Counted from the stretch's first letter, positions 7,082 through 12,589 are shown. The stretch is DNA of 12,589 nucleotides from an uncultured Oscillospiraceae bacterium (GCA_900546265.1 URCA01000066.1:1-12589), one strand, 5' to 3'. Program-made: numbers and translations. The notes: a model not told the origin generated them from the letters alone.

Positions 7082-7111
7082 GCAGGATTTCGTCGAATGG
7101 CTGGTGGATTT
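7082..7111 (+). promoter_or_regulatory. Sigma-H-type promoter upstream of spo0A
   Basis: GCAGGATTT (7082-7090) fits the sigma-H -35 consensus RNAGGAWWW fully. Twelve bases later GGTGGATTT (7103-7111) fits the -10 consensus RNNGAATWW with one mismatch. spo0A has a sigma-H promoter in Bacillus subtilis, so the placement makes biological sense. The predicted transcript has a leader of about 135 bases. Confidence 0.7.
7089..7097 (+). promoter_or_regulatory. Spo0A-box-like site in the sigma-H promoter
   Basis: TTCGTCGAA differs at one position from the 0A box TTTGTCGAA. It overlaps the end of the -35 element and lies in the spacer of the sigma-H promoter, a position where bound Spo0A~P could influence its own gene. 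A single nine-base site with one mismatch is modest evidence. Confidence 0.5.
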
Positions 7112-7174
7112 ATCCAAATTCTTTTCTCCTTTATTATTTTTCTCGCTTTTTCCGTAAAAAGACTTGGAAACCCC

Positions 7175-7203
7175 TTGTGTTTATTGGAAGTATATGGTAA
7201 TAT
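7175..7203 (+). promoter_or_regulatory. Proximal sigma-A promoter of spo0A
   Basis: TTGTGT (7175-7180), a 17-base spacer and TAATAT (7198-7203), with TGG just before the -10 hexamer, make an extended -10 promoter. Transcription would begin near 7210, about 44 bases before the spo0A start. Confidence 0.7.
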
Positions 7204-7253
7204 ATGCAAGCCGGCAAAAAATGGAAATTAAATAATTGGGGGAGCATCAACAG

Positions 7254-8027
7254 ATGGAAAACAAGATCAAGGTGTTGTTGGCAGATAACAGTGAGCATTT
7301 TGGTATCCCGTGTGCGAACGTCATGCGCAGTCATGGTCTGGATGTGGAAACGGTCGAAAAAGACGGCCGCCAGTTGCTCGGCAGTATCGAGCGTGGGCAT
7401 CCCGACGTGGTTATCATGGATTTCTTTCTGCCCCGCCTCGACGCTATCGGCGTGATCAAAAGCGTACAAACCACCGCGGCTTCCAAGCCTCAGTTTATGG
7501 TGATGTCCAGCTTTGATAACCCCAACTTGGAGCGGGAGGCCATGCTGGCCGGTGCCGACTATTACTTTCTCAAACCCTTCGACACCGACGAAATGGCCGA
7601 ACGCATTCTGTCTCTGTGCAGCAAAAAGCGGGTGGAATCCATCCGCTCCGCCAAGCCCGCCGTTACCGCGAGCGGCAGCCTGGAAATGCGGGTGACGGAA
7701 ATCATCCATCAAATCGGTGTGCCGGCCCATATCAAAGGATATCAGTACCTGCGGGATGCCATCCTCATGGCCATTGAGGACGACGACATCATCAACGCGG
7801 TGACCAAGCGCTTGTATCCGGCTGTCGCGAAAAAGCACAGCACCACTTCTTCCCGCGTGGAACGGGCCATCCGTCACGCCATCGAGGTGGCTTGGGATCG
7901 CGGCGACGTGGATGTGCTCAATTCTTACTTCGGCTACACCATCCATAACGGCCGCGGCAAGCCCACCAACAGCGAGTTCATCGCCATGATCTCGGATAAA
8001 TTCCGGCTGCAGCTGAAAATTTCCTGA
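7254..8027 (+). CDS. spo0A: Spo0A, master regulator of sporulation
   Basis: The 257-residue product is the response regulator that, once phosphorylated, starts sporulation. The N-terminal receiver domain (about 1-120) has the phosphoacceptor Asp56 in IMDFFLP, Ser85 at the switch Thr/Ser position and Lys107 in FLKPF. The C-terminal DNA-binding domain is highly conserved: IGVPAHIKGY, LYPAVAKK, the recognition helix SRVERAIRHAIEVAW and KPTNSEFIAM. Compared with Bacillus Spo0A the acidic pocket reads D11-N12 instead of Asp-Asp, and the segment after the phosphoacceptor has LDAIGV rather than LDGLAV or similar. Length is normal for the family. ATG 7254 follows GGGGGAG (7238-7244) by nine bases; an in-frame TTG at 7236 would destroy that spacing and is not used. 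It lies downstream of spoIVB and ends in its own terminator. Confidence 0.98.
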   Translation: MENKIKVLLADNSEHFGIPCANVMRSHGLDVETVEKDGRQLLGSIERGHPDVVIMDFFLPRLDAIGVIKSVQTTAASKPQFMVMSSFDNPNLEREAMLAGADYYFLKPFDTDEMAERILSLCSKKRVESIRSAKPAVTASGSLEMRVTEIIHQIGVPAHIKGYQYLRDAILMAIEDDDIINAVTKRLYPAVAKKHSTTSSRVERAIRHAIEVAWDRGDVDVLNSYFGYTIHNGRGKPTNSEFIAMISDKFRLQLKIS

Positions 8028-8038
8028 CGATCGAAAAG

Positions 8039-8091
8039 CCTTCGGATGAAAGTTCCCCGCCGGAATTTTCATCCGAAGGTTTTTCCTTTTT
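8039..8091 (+). terminator. Rho-independent terminator of spo0A
   Basis: A perfect 13-bp stem (CCTTCGGATGAAA, 8039-8051, with 8067-8079) is extended inward by a G-T pair and TTCC/GGAA to about 18 bp around a five-base loop (8057-8061). Five T, CC and further T (8080-8091) follow. It begins 11 bases after the spo0A stop. Confidence 0.95.
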
Positions 8092-8100
8092 ATCGATCTG

Positions 8101-8109
8101 TGGTATACT
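8101..8109 (+). promoter_or_regulatory. Extended -10 promoter of yqeY
   Basis: TGGTATACT is an extended -10 element. The matching -35 position (8081-8086, TTTTCC) is poor and lies in the T tail of the spo0A terminator, so the promoter would depend on the TG motif. The leader would be about 30 bases. Confidence 0.55.
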
Positions 8110-8146
8110 ATCGGATAGATTCACGTGTAAAGGAGATGCAATCTGT

Positions 8147-8593
8147 ATGTCGAAAATGGAAGACGTCCGCGCGCAAATGGTTCAGGCCATGAAAAGCGGC
8201 GAAAAAGAGCGGAAGGAAGCCCTTTCCATGCTGCTGGCCGCCCTGAAAGCAAAATTCATCGATAAACGGGAGGAGCTGACGGAGGAGGAGGAAAACGCCG
8301 TCGTTCTTCGGGAACTCAAACAGACCAAGGAAACCCTGGAGTCCGCGCCTGCCGATCGCGCGGATATCCGGGAACAGTGCGAACGGCGCATCACCGTCCT
8401 TCAGGAGTTCGCCCCCCGGGAGATGAGCGAGGAGGAGATCCGCGCGCAGATTCAGGCCTCCCTGGCCGTTCTCGGTATTGAGCAGCCCACCATCCGGGAC
8501 AAGGGGCGCCTGATGAAGGAGCTGATGCCCCGCGTTAAGGGAAAGGCCGACGGCGCCCTGGTCAACCGGCTGGTCACCGAACTGCTGGCTTAA
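8147..8593 (+). CDS. yqeY: GatB/YqeY domain protein
   Basis: The 148-residue, all-helical product matches the YqeY family, related to the C-terminal tail domain of GatB, the amidotransferase subunit that handles misacylated tRNA. Evidence includes the N-terminal helix with RAQMVQAMKSGEKERKEALS, a central acidic helix with LTEEEENAVVLRELKQTKE, the family-typical ITVLQEFAPREMSEEEI, and the C-terminal DKGRLMKELMPRVKGKADGALVN. Length is typical for stand-alone YqeY. A role in tRNA amidation or other tRNA-linked function is suggested by homology only, since the free protein lacks the catalytic parts of GatB. AAAGGAGATG precedes the start at about ten bases. The CYTH gene follows after 24 bases, so they probably form a bicistronic operon. 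Confidence 0.92.
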   Translation: MSKMEDVRAQMVQAMKSGEKERKEALSMLLAALKAKFIDKREELTEEEENAVVLRELKQTKETLESAPADRADIREQCERRITVLQEFAPREMSEEEIRAQIQASLAVLGIEQPTIRDKGRLMKELMPRVKGKADGALVNRLVTELLA

Positions 8594-8617
8594 AGCGCCC
8601 GAAAGGAAAAGACCGCC

Positions 8618-9091
8618 ATGGAAATCGAACGAAAATTTTTGATAGACGGCTTTCCCTCCGACCTGCCCCTGCTCAAGGAGTCGGAGGTGGAACAAGGGTA
8701 TCTGGCCACCGCCCCGGTGGTGCGCATCCGCCGGGAAATCGTCGGCGGCGCCCCCTCCCATGTCCTGTGCTTCAAGGGAAAGGGGACGATCGCCCGGCAG
8801 GAGGTCGAGCTGCCCCTGACCGCCGAAACCTTTCGGCAGCTGGAGGATCTGCTGCCCGCGCCCATGATCCGCAAAACCTACAAGGTCTACGCCCTGCCGG
8901 ACGGCCTCCGCTTGGAGGTCAGCCTGGTGGATGCGGGTACGCCTCGCGCGTTTTTTTACGCCGAGGTGGAATTCGATACGCTGGAGCAGGCACGCGCCTT
9001 CGTTCCGCCCGCCTGCCTCGGCCGCGACGTGACCGAGGAGCCGGGCTGGTCGATGGGCGCCTACTGGGAAAAAACCAGAATGCATCAATAA
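8618..9091 (+). CDS. CYTH-domain protein, triphosphate tunnel metalloenzyme family
   Basis: The 157-residue product opens with the family signature EIERKFL, which lines the triphosphate tunnel. Further family elements are QGYL, VVRIRRE, LCFKGKG, QEVELPL and FYAEVEF, the alternating charged strands of an eight-stranded beta tunnel. Known members hydrolyse inorganic triphosphate, thiamine triphosphate or similar substrates with Mg or Mn. Two positions differ from the usual bacterial motifs: the KTR motif reads RKTYKVY, with no Arg, and the WEVD-like strand reads LRLEVSLVD, with Ser where Asp is usual. Substrate and activity are therefore uncertain. AAAGGAAAAG lies upstream of ATG 8618. The gene follows yqeY closely and its stop codon is part of a terminator stem. 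Confidence 0.9.
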   Translation: MEIERKFLIDGFPSDLPLLKESEVEQGYLATAPVVRIRREIVGGAPSHVLCFKGKGTIARQEVELPLTAETFRQLEDLLPAPMIRKTYKVYALPDGLRLEVSLVDAGTPRAFFYAEVEFDTLEQARAFVPPACLGRDVTEEPGWSMGAYWEKTRMHQ

Positions 9092-9128
9092 AACAGGCGA
9101 TCGGCGGTTAAGCCGATCGCCTGTTTTA
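9089..9128. terminator. Bidirectional terminator between convergent CYTH and ECF genes
   Basis: A perfect 17-bp stem (9089-9105 with 9112-9128) encloses the loop GGTTAA. The base of the stem is AAAA/TTTT on each side, so each strand yields a GC-rich hairpin with a U run. It begins in the CYTH stop codon TAA (9089-9091) and lies 22 bases past the stop of the minus-strand transporter gene. Confidence 0.93.
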
Positions 9129-9150
9129 TAGTTAACGGTTTTACGGAGAA

Positions 9151-9798
9151 TTATAAGGGCAGGGTGCGGCGCATCATTTTTTTCATGGGGATGCAGACTC
9201 CGCAGGCCACCAGGCCGCCCACAATCGCCTCCAGCACGCCATTGGTCAGAATGGTGGTGCCGATGATGCCCAGCAGGAGATTGAAGGAAATGTCCATGGC
9301 CGTGGCGTAGCTTTTACCGAAAAAGACATAAATCCCGCCCATGACCAGCAGCGTGTTTGTCAGGCTGCCCAGTACACCGCTGACGGCGTAAATCACGCCG
9401 GTCGCGCCTTTTTTACCGTCCAGCAGCCGGCTGAGCAGCTTGAACATCAGGCTGGCCACCACGCCGGTCAGAATGCGGGGCACGAAACAGATGACGAGAC
9501 TCCAAAAATTCCCCGGCGCGGCGGTGGGGGTGAACACGAAGGCCGTGACCGGGTTGGGGGGCATGAAGGTCCAGACGATGAAGCTGAACAGGCCGGCGGC
9601 AAAGCCCATGGCCGCCCCCGCGCCGGTGCCCAGCAGGATGCCGGCCACAATGACCGGCAGCATGGCCAGGGTAGCGACCAGCGGGCCGATGGGGATGCTG
9701 CCCAGCGGCGTGAAGCAGACGATCGCCTCCAGCGCCAGCAGAATGGCGAATTGCGCGATGAACAGGGTGTTTGGTTTCTTCTTGGACAGTGTTGCCAT
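9151..9798 (-). CDS. ECF transporter S component, probably for pantothenate
   Basis: The 215-residue product is very hydrophobic with about six predicted membrane helices: roughly 12-30, 40-58, 62-80, 100-122, 136-158 and 170-200. It ends in a basic tail (MKKMMRR), consistent with a cytoplasmic C terminus. The pattern, including the Ala/Gly-rich GILLGTGAGAAMGFAAGL segment, is that of substrate-capture subunits of energy-coupling factor vitamin transporters, which share the EcfA/EcfT module encoded elsewhere. Substrate is not visible in the protein; pantothenate is inferred because the pantothenate kinase gene coaX lies directly upstream on the same strand. AAAGGATG precedes ATG 9798. A weak promoter (TTTACA at 9859-9854, poor -10) could lie in the 157-base gap. 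I saw no TPP, FMN or cobalamin riboswitch there. Confidence 0.85.
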   Translation of the reverse strand: MATLSKKKPNTLFIAQFAILLALEAIVCFTPLGSIPIGPLVATLAMLPVIVAGILLGTGAGAAMGFAAGLFSFIVWTFMPPNPVTAFVFTPTAAPGNFWSLVICFVPRILTGVVASLMFKLLSRLLDGKKGATGVIYAVSGVLGSLTNTLLVMGGIYVFFGKSYATAMDISFNLLLGIIGTTILTNGVLEAIVGGLVACGVCIPMKKMMRRTLPL

Positions 9799-9862
9799 AG
9801 GGAATCATCCTTTCGCTGCTGTTCCTTATTACGGATACAGCGCAGTATATCTATGTAAACAC

Positions 9863-9926
9863 ATCGGTCCGGCGCCTGTGCGGCCGGGGCTGAAGCGCCT
9901 TGCGGCTGCTTCGCCCGGGCGCCGAT
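9863..9926 (-). other. Structured GC-rich element between coaX and the ECF gene
   Basis: An inner hairpin pairs 9887-9899 with 9904-9916: GGGC/GCCC, GAAGC/GCTTC and GCC/GGC with single bulged T at 9891 and 9907, and loop TTGC. An outer helix pairs GGCGCC (9871-9876) with GGCGCC (9918-9923), with ATC/GAT beyond. In the coaX transcript it follows the stop codon by 30 bases. It has no U tract, so it could be a processing or stability element, an attenuator, or a weak terminator. Confidence 0.5.
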
Positions 9927-9955
9927 AAGGCCCTGCCCGGCGTGTTGTTGTACGC

Positions 9956-10729
9956 TTAAACCTTGCCCTTATTCTTTTCGTAGATCATCCGCAGCCCCTC
10001 CAGCAGCAGATCGTCCACATAGGTGATTTTGCGCCGGCAGTGGGGGACGATTTCGCGCCCCAGCCCGCCGGTGGCCACGATGACCGCCGGGTAGCCCAGC
10101 TCCGCCTCGATGCGGTCGCACATGCCGTCCAGCATGGCCGCCGTGCCGTACACCGCGCCCGACTGCATGGAATCGTTGGAGTTGCCTCCGATGACCTTGG
10201 CGGGGGTCTCCAGGCTGATGCGGGGCAGCAGGGAGGCCCGGGAGATCAAGGAGTCGAAGGAGGTATAAACCCCCGGCATGATGGCGCCGCCCAGGAACGC
10301 ACCGGTTTTGTCCACCACCGACACGGTGGTGGCGGTGCCCAGGTCCCAGATGACGCAGGGCGCGCCGAAGCGCGCCACCGCCGCCACCGCCCCCACCAGC
10401 AGGTCGGGTCCCAGCTGGGCGGGGTTGTCGATGCGGATGTTGACGCCGGTTTTGGTGCCCGGCCCCACCATCAGTGGGGTGACGCCGGTGACCTTTTTCA
10501 CCGCCCCGCGGATCGCGTGCTCCAGCGGCGGCACCACCGAGCTGATGATCGCCCCTTCGAAATCATGGGTGTTGATGCCATACAGACGCAGAATGTCCAT
10601 CAGGTCGATGGCGTATTGATCCTCCATCTTGGTGCGATCCGTCGCCACGCGGGATTCCAGCATCAGCCGGGTTCCCTCGAACACCCCGATGGTGATATTG
10701 GTGTTGCCCATGTCCAGCGCCAGCAGCAT
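9956..10729 (-). CDS. coaX: Type III pantothenate kinase CoaX
   Basis: The 257-residue product phosphorylates pantothenate to 4'-phosphopantothenate, the first committed step of coenzyme A synthesis. CoaX belongs to the ASKHA fold. Visible motifs: phosphate loop DMGNTN at residues 6-11, SSVVPPLE at about 63-70, GPDLLVGAVAA from 107 with the presumed base Asp109, WDLGTATT at 128-135, and GGAIMPGV, ASLLP and SMQSGAVYGTAA in the second half. The usual GADR reads GPDL here, so the Arg next to Asp109 is absent. Length is standard. ATG 10729 is chosen because GAAGGGATGG lies nine or so bases upstream; longer readings of the frame run through the promoter. The ECF S-component gene follows on the same strand. 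Confidence 0.96.
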   Translation of the reverse strand: MLLALDMGNTNITIGVFEGTRLMLESRVATDRTKMEDQYAIDLMDILRLYGINTHDFEGAIISSVVPPLEHAIRGAVKKVTGVTPLMVGPGTKTGVNIRIDNPAQLGPDLLVGAVAAVARFGAPCVIWDLGTATTVSVVDKTGAFLGGAIMPGVYTSFDSLISRASLLPRISLETPAKVIGGNSNDSMQSGAVYGTAAMLDGMCDRIEAELGYPAVIVATGGLGREIVPHCRRKITYVDDLLLEGLRMIYEKNKGKV

Positions 10730-10771
10730 GCCGCGTCCATCCCTTCCGCCCGTGAATTTTCCTGTACGTTT

Positions 10772-10801
10772 AGTATACCATGCCGGACGGGCGGCATGCA
10801 A
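10772..10801 (-). promoter_or_regulatory. Sigma-A promoter of coaX
   Basis: On the minus strand TTGCAT (10801-10796), an 18-base spacer and TATACT (10777-10772), preceded by TGG, give an extended -10 promoter. An inverted repeat ATGCC/GGCAT (10780-10784 and 10793-10797) falls in the spacer and could be an operator. Confidence 0.75.
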
Positions 10802-10810
10802 GCATTCCTC

Positions 10811-10839
10811 TTGCATATCGGACCAAAAGCGGTTAGAAT
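10811..10839 (+). promoter_or_regulatory. Sigma-A promoter of the HD-domain gene
   Basis: TTGCAT (10811-10816), a 17-base spacer and TAGAAT (10834-10839) form a good promoter, with transcription from about 10846. Its -35 hexamer is the mirror image of the coaX -35 hexamer nine bases away. Confidence 0.75.
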
Positions 10840-10876
10840 AATAGCGCGGCGAAATATGGAAAAATGGAGATTTTGT

Positions 10877-11539
10877 ATGATTACTTATCACGATATCCGG
10901 CATAACGAGGAGGTCCGCGCTCTGATCGAGGCGGGCAACGAGGCCCTGGGCGTCCTGGGCTATACCGACCATGGGTACGCCCATGCGGGCCTGACCGCCA
11001 AGGTGGCGGGGGATCTGCTGGAAACTCTAGGCTATGACGAGCGTACTTGTGAGCTGGCCCGCATCGCCGGCTTTATGCACGATATCGGCAACGCGGTCAA
11101 CCGAACGGATCACGCCCTGTCGGGCGCGGCCCTGGCGTTTCCCATCCTCCGCTCCCTGGGGATGGACGCGAGGGAGACGGCGGCCGTCATCACCGCCATC
11201 GGCAACCACGACGAAAAAACCGCCAACGCCGTCACACCTCTGAGCGCGGCCCTGATCCTGGCGGATAAGAGCGACGTGCGCCGCAGCCGGGTGCGCATCT
11301 CCCTGGAAGCGAAAAATTTCGATATCCACGATCGGGTCAATTACGCGGTGGAGGAATCCTCTTTGACGGTGCAGAAGGAGGAGGGGCTTATCACCCTGGC
11401 CCTGCGTATCGACACCTCCATCACCGCCGTGATGGACTATTTTGAGATTTTTCTTTCCCGCATGACCCTCTGCCGCGCCGCCGCCTCCTTCCTGGGCCTC
11501 GACTTCGAGCTGGTCATCAACGAAACCCGGATGCTGTAG
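10877..11539 (+). CDS. HD-domain metal-dependent hydrolase
   Basis: The 220-residue product has the HD superfamily metal-binding pattern: His36 (YAHAG), His68-Asp69 in GFMHDIGN, His79, the GNHDEKT motif near residue 105 and ADKSDVRRSR near 125. This is the H...HD...H...H...D arrangement of phosphohydrolases and nucleotidases acting on phosphomonoesters or nucleotides. The C-terminal 80 residues (KNFDIHDRVNYAVEESSLTV onward) are not a motif I can name. There is no membrane segment or partner domain, so a soluble enzyme is likely. Substrate is unknown. ATG 10877 is preceded by GGAGA at six bases; the in-frame ATG at 10856 lies only about ten bases after the predicted transcript start. It diverges from coaX and shares the compact promoter region, which hints at co-regulation but not at a function. 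Confidence 0.88.
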   Translation: MITYHDIRHNEEVRALIEAGNEALGVLGYTDHGYAHAGLTAKVAGDLLETLGYDERTCELARIAGFMHDIGNAVNRTDHALSGAALAFPILRSLGMDARETAAVITAIGNHDEKTANAVTPLSAALILADKSDVRRSRVRISLEAKNFDIHDRVNYAVEESSLTVQKEEGLITLALRIDTSITAVMDYFEIFLSRMTLCRAAASFLGLDFELVINETRML

Positions 11540-11573
11540 GTCCGTCCTTCAAACTTTGTTTACGTTTGCCGCC

Positions 11574-11602
11574 TTGTATTTTCTCCGGCTTTCCGGTATA
11601 AT
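11574..11602 (+). promoter_or_regulatory. Sigma-A promoter of the site-2-protease-like gene and scpA
   Basis: TTGTAT (11574-11579), a 17-base spacer and a perfect TATAAT (11597-11602) predict a start near 11609. It lies 35 bases after the HD gene stop and makes the TTG codon at 11615 an implausible start for the next gene. Confidence 0.85.
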
Positions 11603-11656
11603 AACAGGGTTATTTTGCAAATTCTGCCGGAAGGCTTTGGAAAGGACAGGACAAGC

Positions 11657-12340
11657 ATGCTGAACGTACTGTTGCGGGGGCATCTCGACTGGTTCACGAT
11701 CGTCGCGAATCTGGCCGTCCTCTGCGTCGTGGCTTTCGTGGTGTTCCCCGCCAGAGGGATGGCCCAGGCCTTCGTCGCCTATAAGCTGGGCGATCCCACC
11801 GCAAAATATAATGGCCGCCTGAGTATGAATCCTTTGGCCCATATGGATAAGTATGGTATCGTGGTGCTCTTTCTTTGCGGCCTGGGCTTTATCAAGCCCA
11901 TTCCCATCAACTCTCGCAATTTCCGCAATCCCCGCCGGGATATGATTCTGACCATCCTGGCCGGGCCGGTTATGGGCCTGCTGGTCGGCATGCTGGGCGT
12001 GGCCCTGTACCGCGTGGGTCTCCTGTTTGTCACGAGCGCCGCCAGCGTGAGCAAGCTCTGGCTGATTCTGGAGTATATGTTCGCTGAAACCAACGTCCGC
12101 CTGGCGGTGCTGATGCTGCTGCCCTTGCCCTTTTTCGACGGGTATCAGATCCTGTCCTTCTTCCTGCCGCCCAAATGGGTGTACTTCATCGAGCAGAACG
12201 GCATGATAATCTCCCTGGTGGTGCTGGTGCTGCTCGTCAGCGGCGCCTTGAGCGTTCCGCTGGATGCGATTTCCACGCTGTTCATGAAGCTGTTCAACTT
12301 CATCTTCATGGTGCCGAGCAGTCTGAGATTCATTTATTGA
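11657..12340 (+). CDS. Site-2 protease (M50)-like membrane protein lacking the catalytic motif
   Basis: The 227-residue polytopic membrane protein is clearly related to the clostridial M50 site-2 proteases usually found just before scpA. Family signatures kept: AYKLGDPTAKYNGRLSMNPLAHMDKYG (about residues 41-67 in all), GFIKPIPIN, RNPRRD and LAGPVMG. The HExxH zinc/catalytic motif, which should sit nine residues before LGD, reads R33-G-M-A-Q37, so both His ligands and the Glu base are absent. The third motif normally reads NLLPxPPLDG; here it is MLLPLPFFDG, keeping Asp161 but losing the Asn. The frame is intact with normal codon use, so this is not a decaying gene. It is probably an inactive pseudoprotease that may still bind membrane proteins. 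AGGACAAGC gives the ribosome binding site for ATG 11657. scpA follows after 20 bases, so the two are likely co-transcribed. Confidence 0.85.
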   Translation: MLNVLLRGHLDWFTIVANLAVLCVVAFVVFPARGMAQAFVAYKLGDPTAKYNGRLSMNPLAHMDKYGIVVLFLCGLGFIKPIPINSRNFRNPRRDMILTILAGPVMGLLVGMLGVALYRVGLLFVTSAASVSKLWLILEYMFAETNVRLAVLMLLPLPFFDGYQILSFFLPPKWVYFIEQNGMIISLVVLVLLVSGALSVPLDAISTLFMKLFNFIFMVPSSLRFIY

Positions 12341-12360
12341 AGGAACAAAACGGGGGCCCT

Positions 12361-12589
12361 ATGGACGTCATCTCGTACAAGCTGCCTGTCTTCGAGGGGC
12401 CGCTGGATTTGCTGCTCACGCTCATCACCCACGCCAAGGTGGATATCCACGATATCTTCGTTTCCGAGATCACCGAACAGTACCTGGAATCAATGAAACT
12501 GGTGGACGAGCTGGACATGGATTCGGCCAGCGAGTTTTTGCAGATGGCGGCCACGCTTCTGGAGATCAAATCCCGCGCCATGCTGCCCA
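12361..12589 (+). CDS. scpA: ScpA, kleisin subunit of SMC condensin (partial, cut by window end)
   Basis: Only the first 76 codons are present. The N terminus VISYKLPVFEGPLDLLLTLI, then KVDIHDIFVSEITEQYL and EFLQMAATLLEIKSRAMLP are diagnostic of ScpA, the kleisin that bridges the SMC dimer with ScpB for chromosome segregation. The N-terminal helical region shown is the part that contacts the SMC neck. ATG 12361 follows a GGGGG run and a nearby AAGGA as ribosome binding sites. It lies 20 bases after the protease-like gene; scpB would be expected after the window. The frame is open to the last base. Confidence 0.96.
   Translation, partial: MDVISYKLPVFEGPLDLLLTLITHAKVDIHDIFVSEITEQYLESMKLVDELDMDSASEFLQMAATLLEIKSRAMLP

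Noticed and set aside
7146..7161. CTTTTT/AAAAAG hairpin as spoIVB terminator
   Set aside because: The stem is almost all A-T with only one G-C pair and is not followed by a U run.
7134..8072. 312-codon minus-strand open frame opposite spo0A
   Set aside because: It is antisense to spo0A and runs through the spo0A promoter and terminator.
9799..9955. Vitamin riboswitch before the ECF S-component gene
   Set aside because: The conserved blocks of TPP, FMN and cobalamin riboswitches are not present; only an unclassified nested hairpin is seen.
10040..10876. Upstream extension of the HD-domain reading frame
   Set aside because: This part is antisense to coaX and precedes the promoter at 10811-10839; real translation begins at 10877.
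11753..11767. Frameshift or sequencing error as cause of the missing HExxH
   Set aside because: The flanking conserved segments are in the same frame and no single-base insertion or deletion restores the motif, so the substitution appears real.

Overview
The window looks like chromosomal DNA of a GC-rich, endospore-forming Firmicute of class Clostridia, probably Oscillospirales/Ruminococcaceae-like. The grounds are spoIVB next to spo0A, RecD2, an MreB-type actin, an ECF vitamin transporter beside a type III pantothenate kinase, and a site-2-protease-like gene directly before scpA. The taxonomic call is inference from gene content and composition, not from a marker. There is no rRNA or tRNA gene, CRISPR array, complete insertion sequence or prophage gene. 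Most of the window is core genome.

Layout on the + strand, left to right: tandem small hairpins (about 6-50); an uncharacterised one-TM protein (168-524); a consensus sigma-A promoter (547-575) driving recD2, a 73-residue XRE regulator and comF as one tight operon; an mreB/mbl gene with its own consensus promoter buried in the end of comF, closed by a strong terminator. Next is a minus-strand cysteine-rich unknown (4964-5386) with its own promoter and a hairpin-bearing leader. An AT-rich gap leads to spoIVB and spo0A. The spo0A upstream region carries a strong sigma-H-type promoter with an Spo0A-box-like site, then a nearer sigma-A promoter. After the spo0A terminator come yqeY and a CYTH-domain gene, ended by a terminator able to work in both directions. 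Facing them on the minus strand are coaX and an ECF S-component gene, probably one pantothenate uptake and activation unit. An HD-domain hydrolase gene diverges from coaX. A promoter then drives a site-2-protease-like membrane protein followed by scpA, which runs off the window.

Functionally the window joins DNA maintenance and uptake (RecD2, ComF, ScpA), cell shape (MreB), sporulation control (SpoIVB signalling protease and Spo0A master regulator) and CoA precursor supply (CoaX plus S-component). The most unusual observation is that the site-2-protease homologue keeps the family fold signatures but has lost the HExxH zinc/catalytic motif (RGMAQ in its place), so it is likely a pseudoprotease. 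Other notable points are the promoter order at spo0A, an Asp-to-Asn change in the Spo0A acidic pocket, a CYTH protein lacking two usual charged motif residues, and the unknown cysteine-rich protein.
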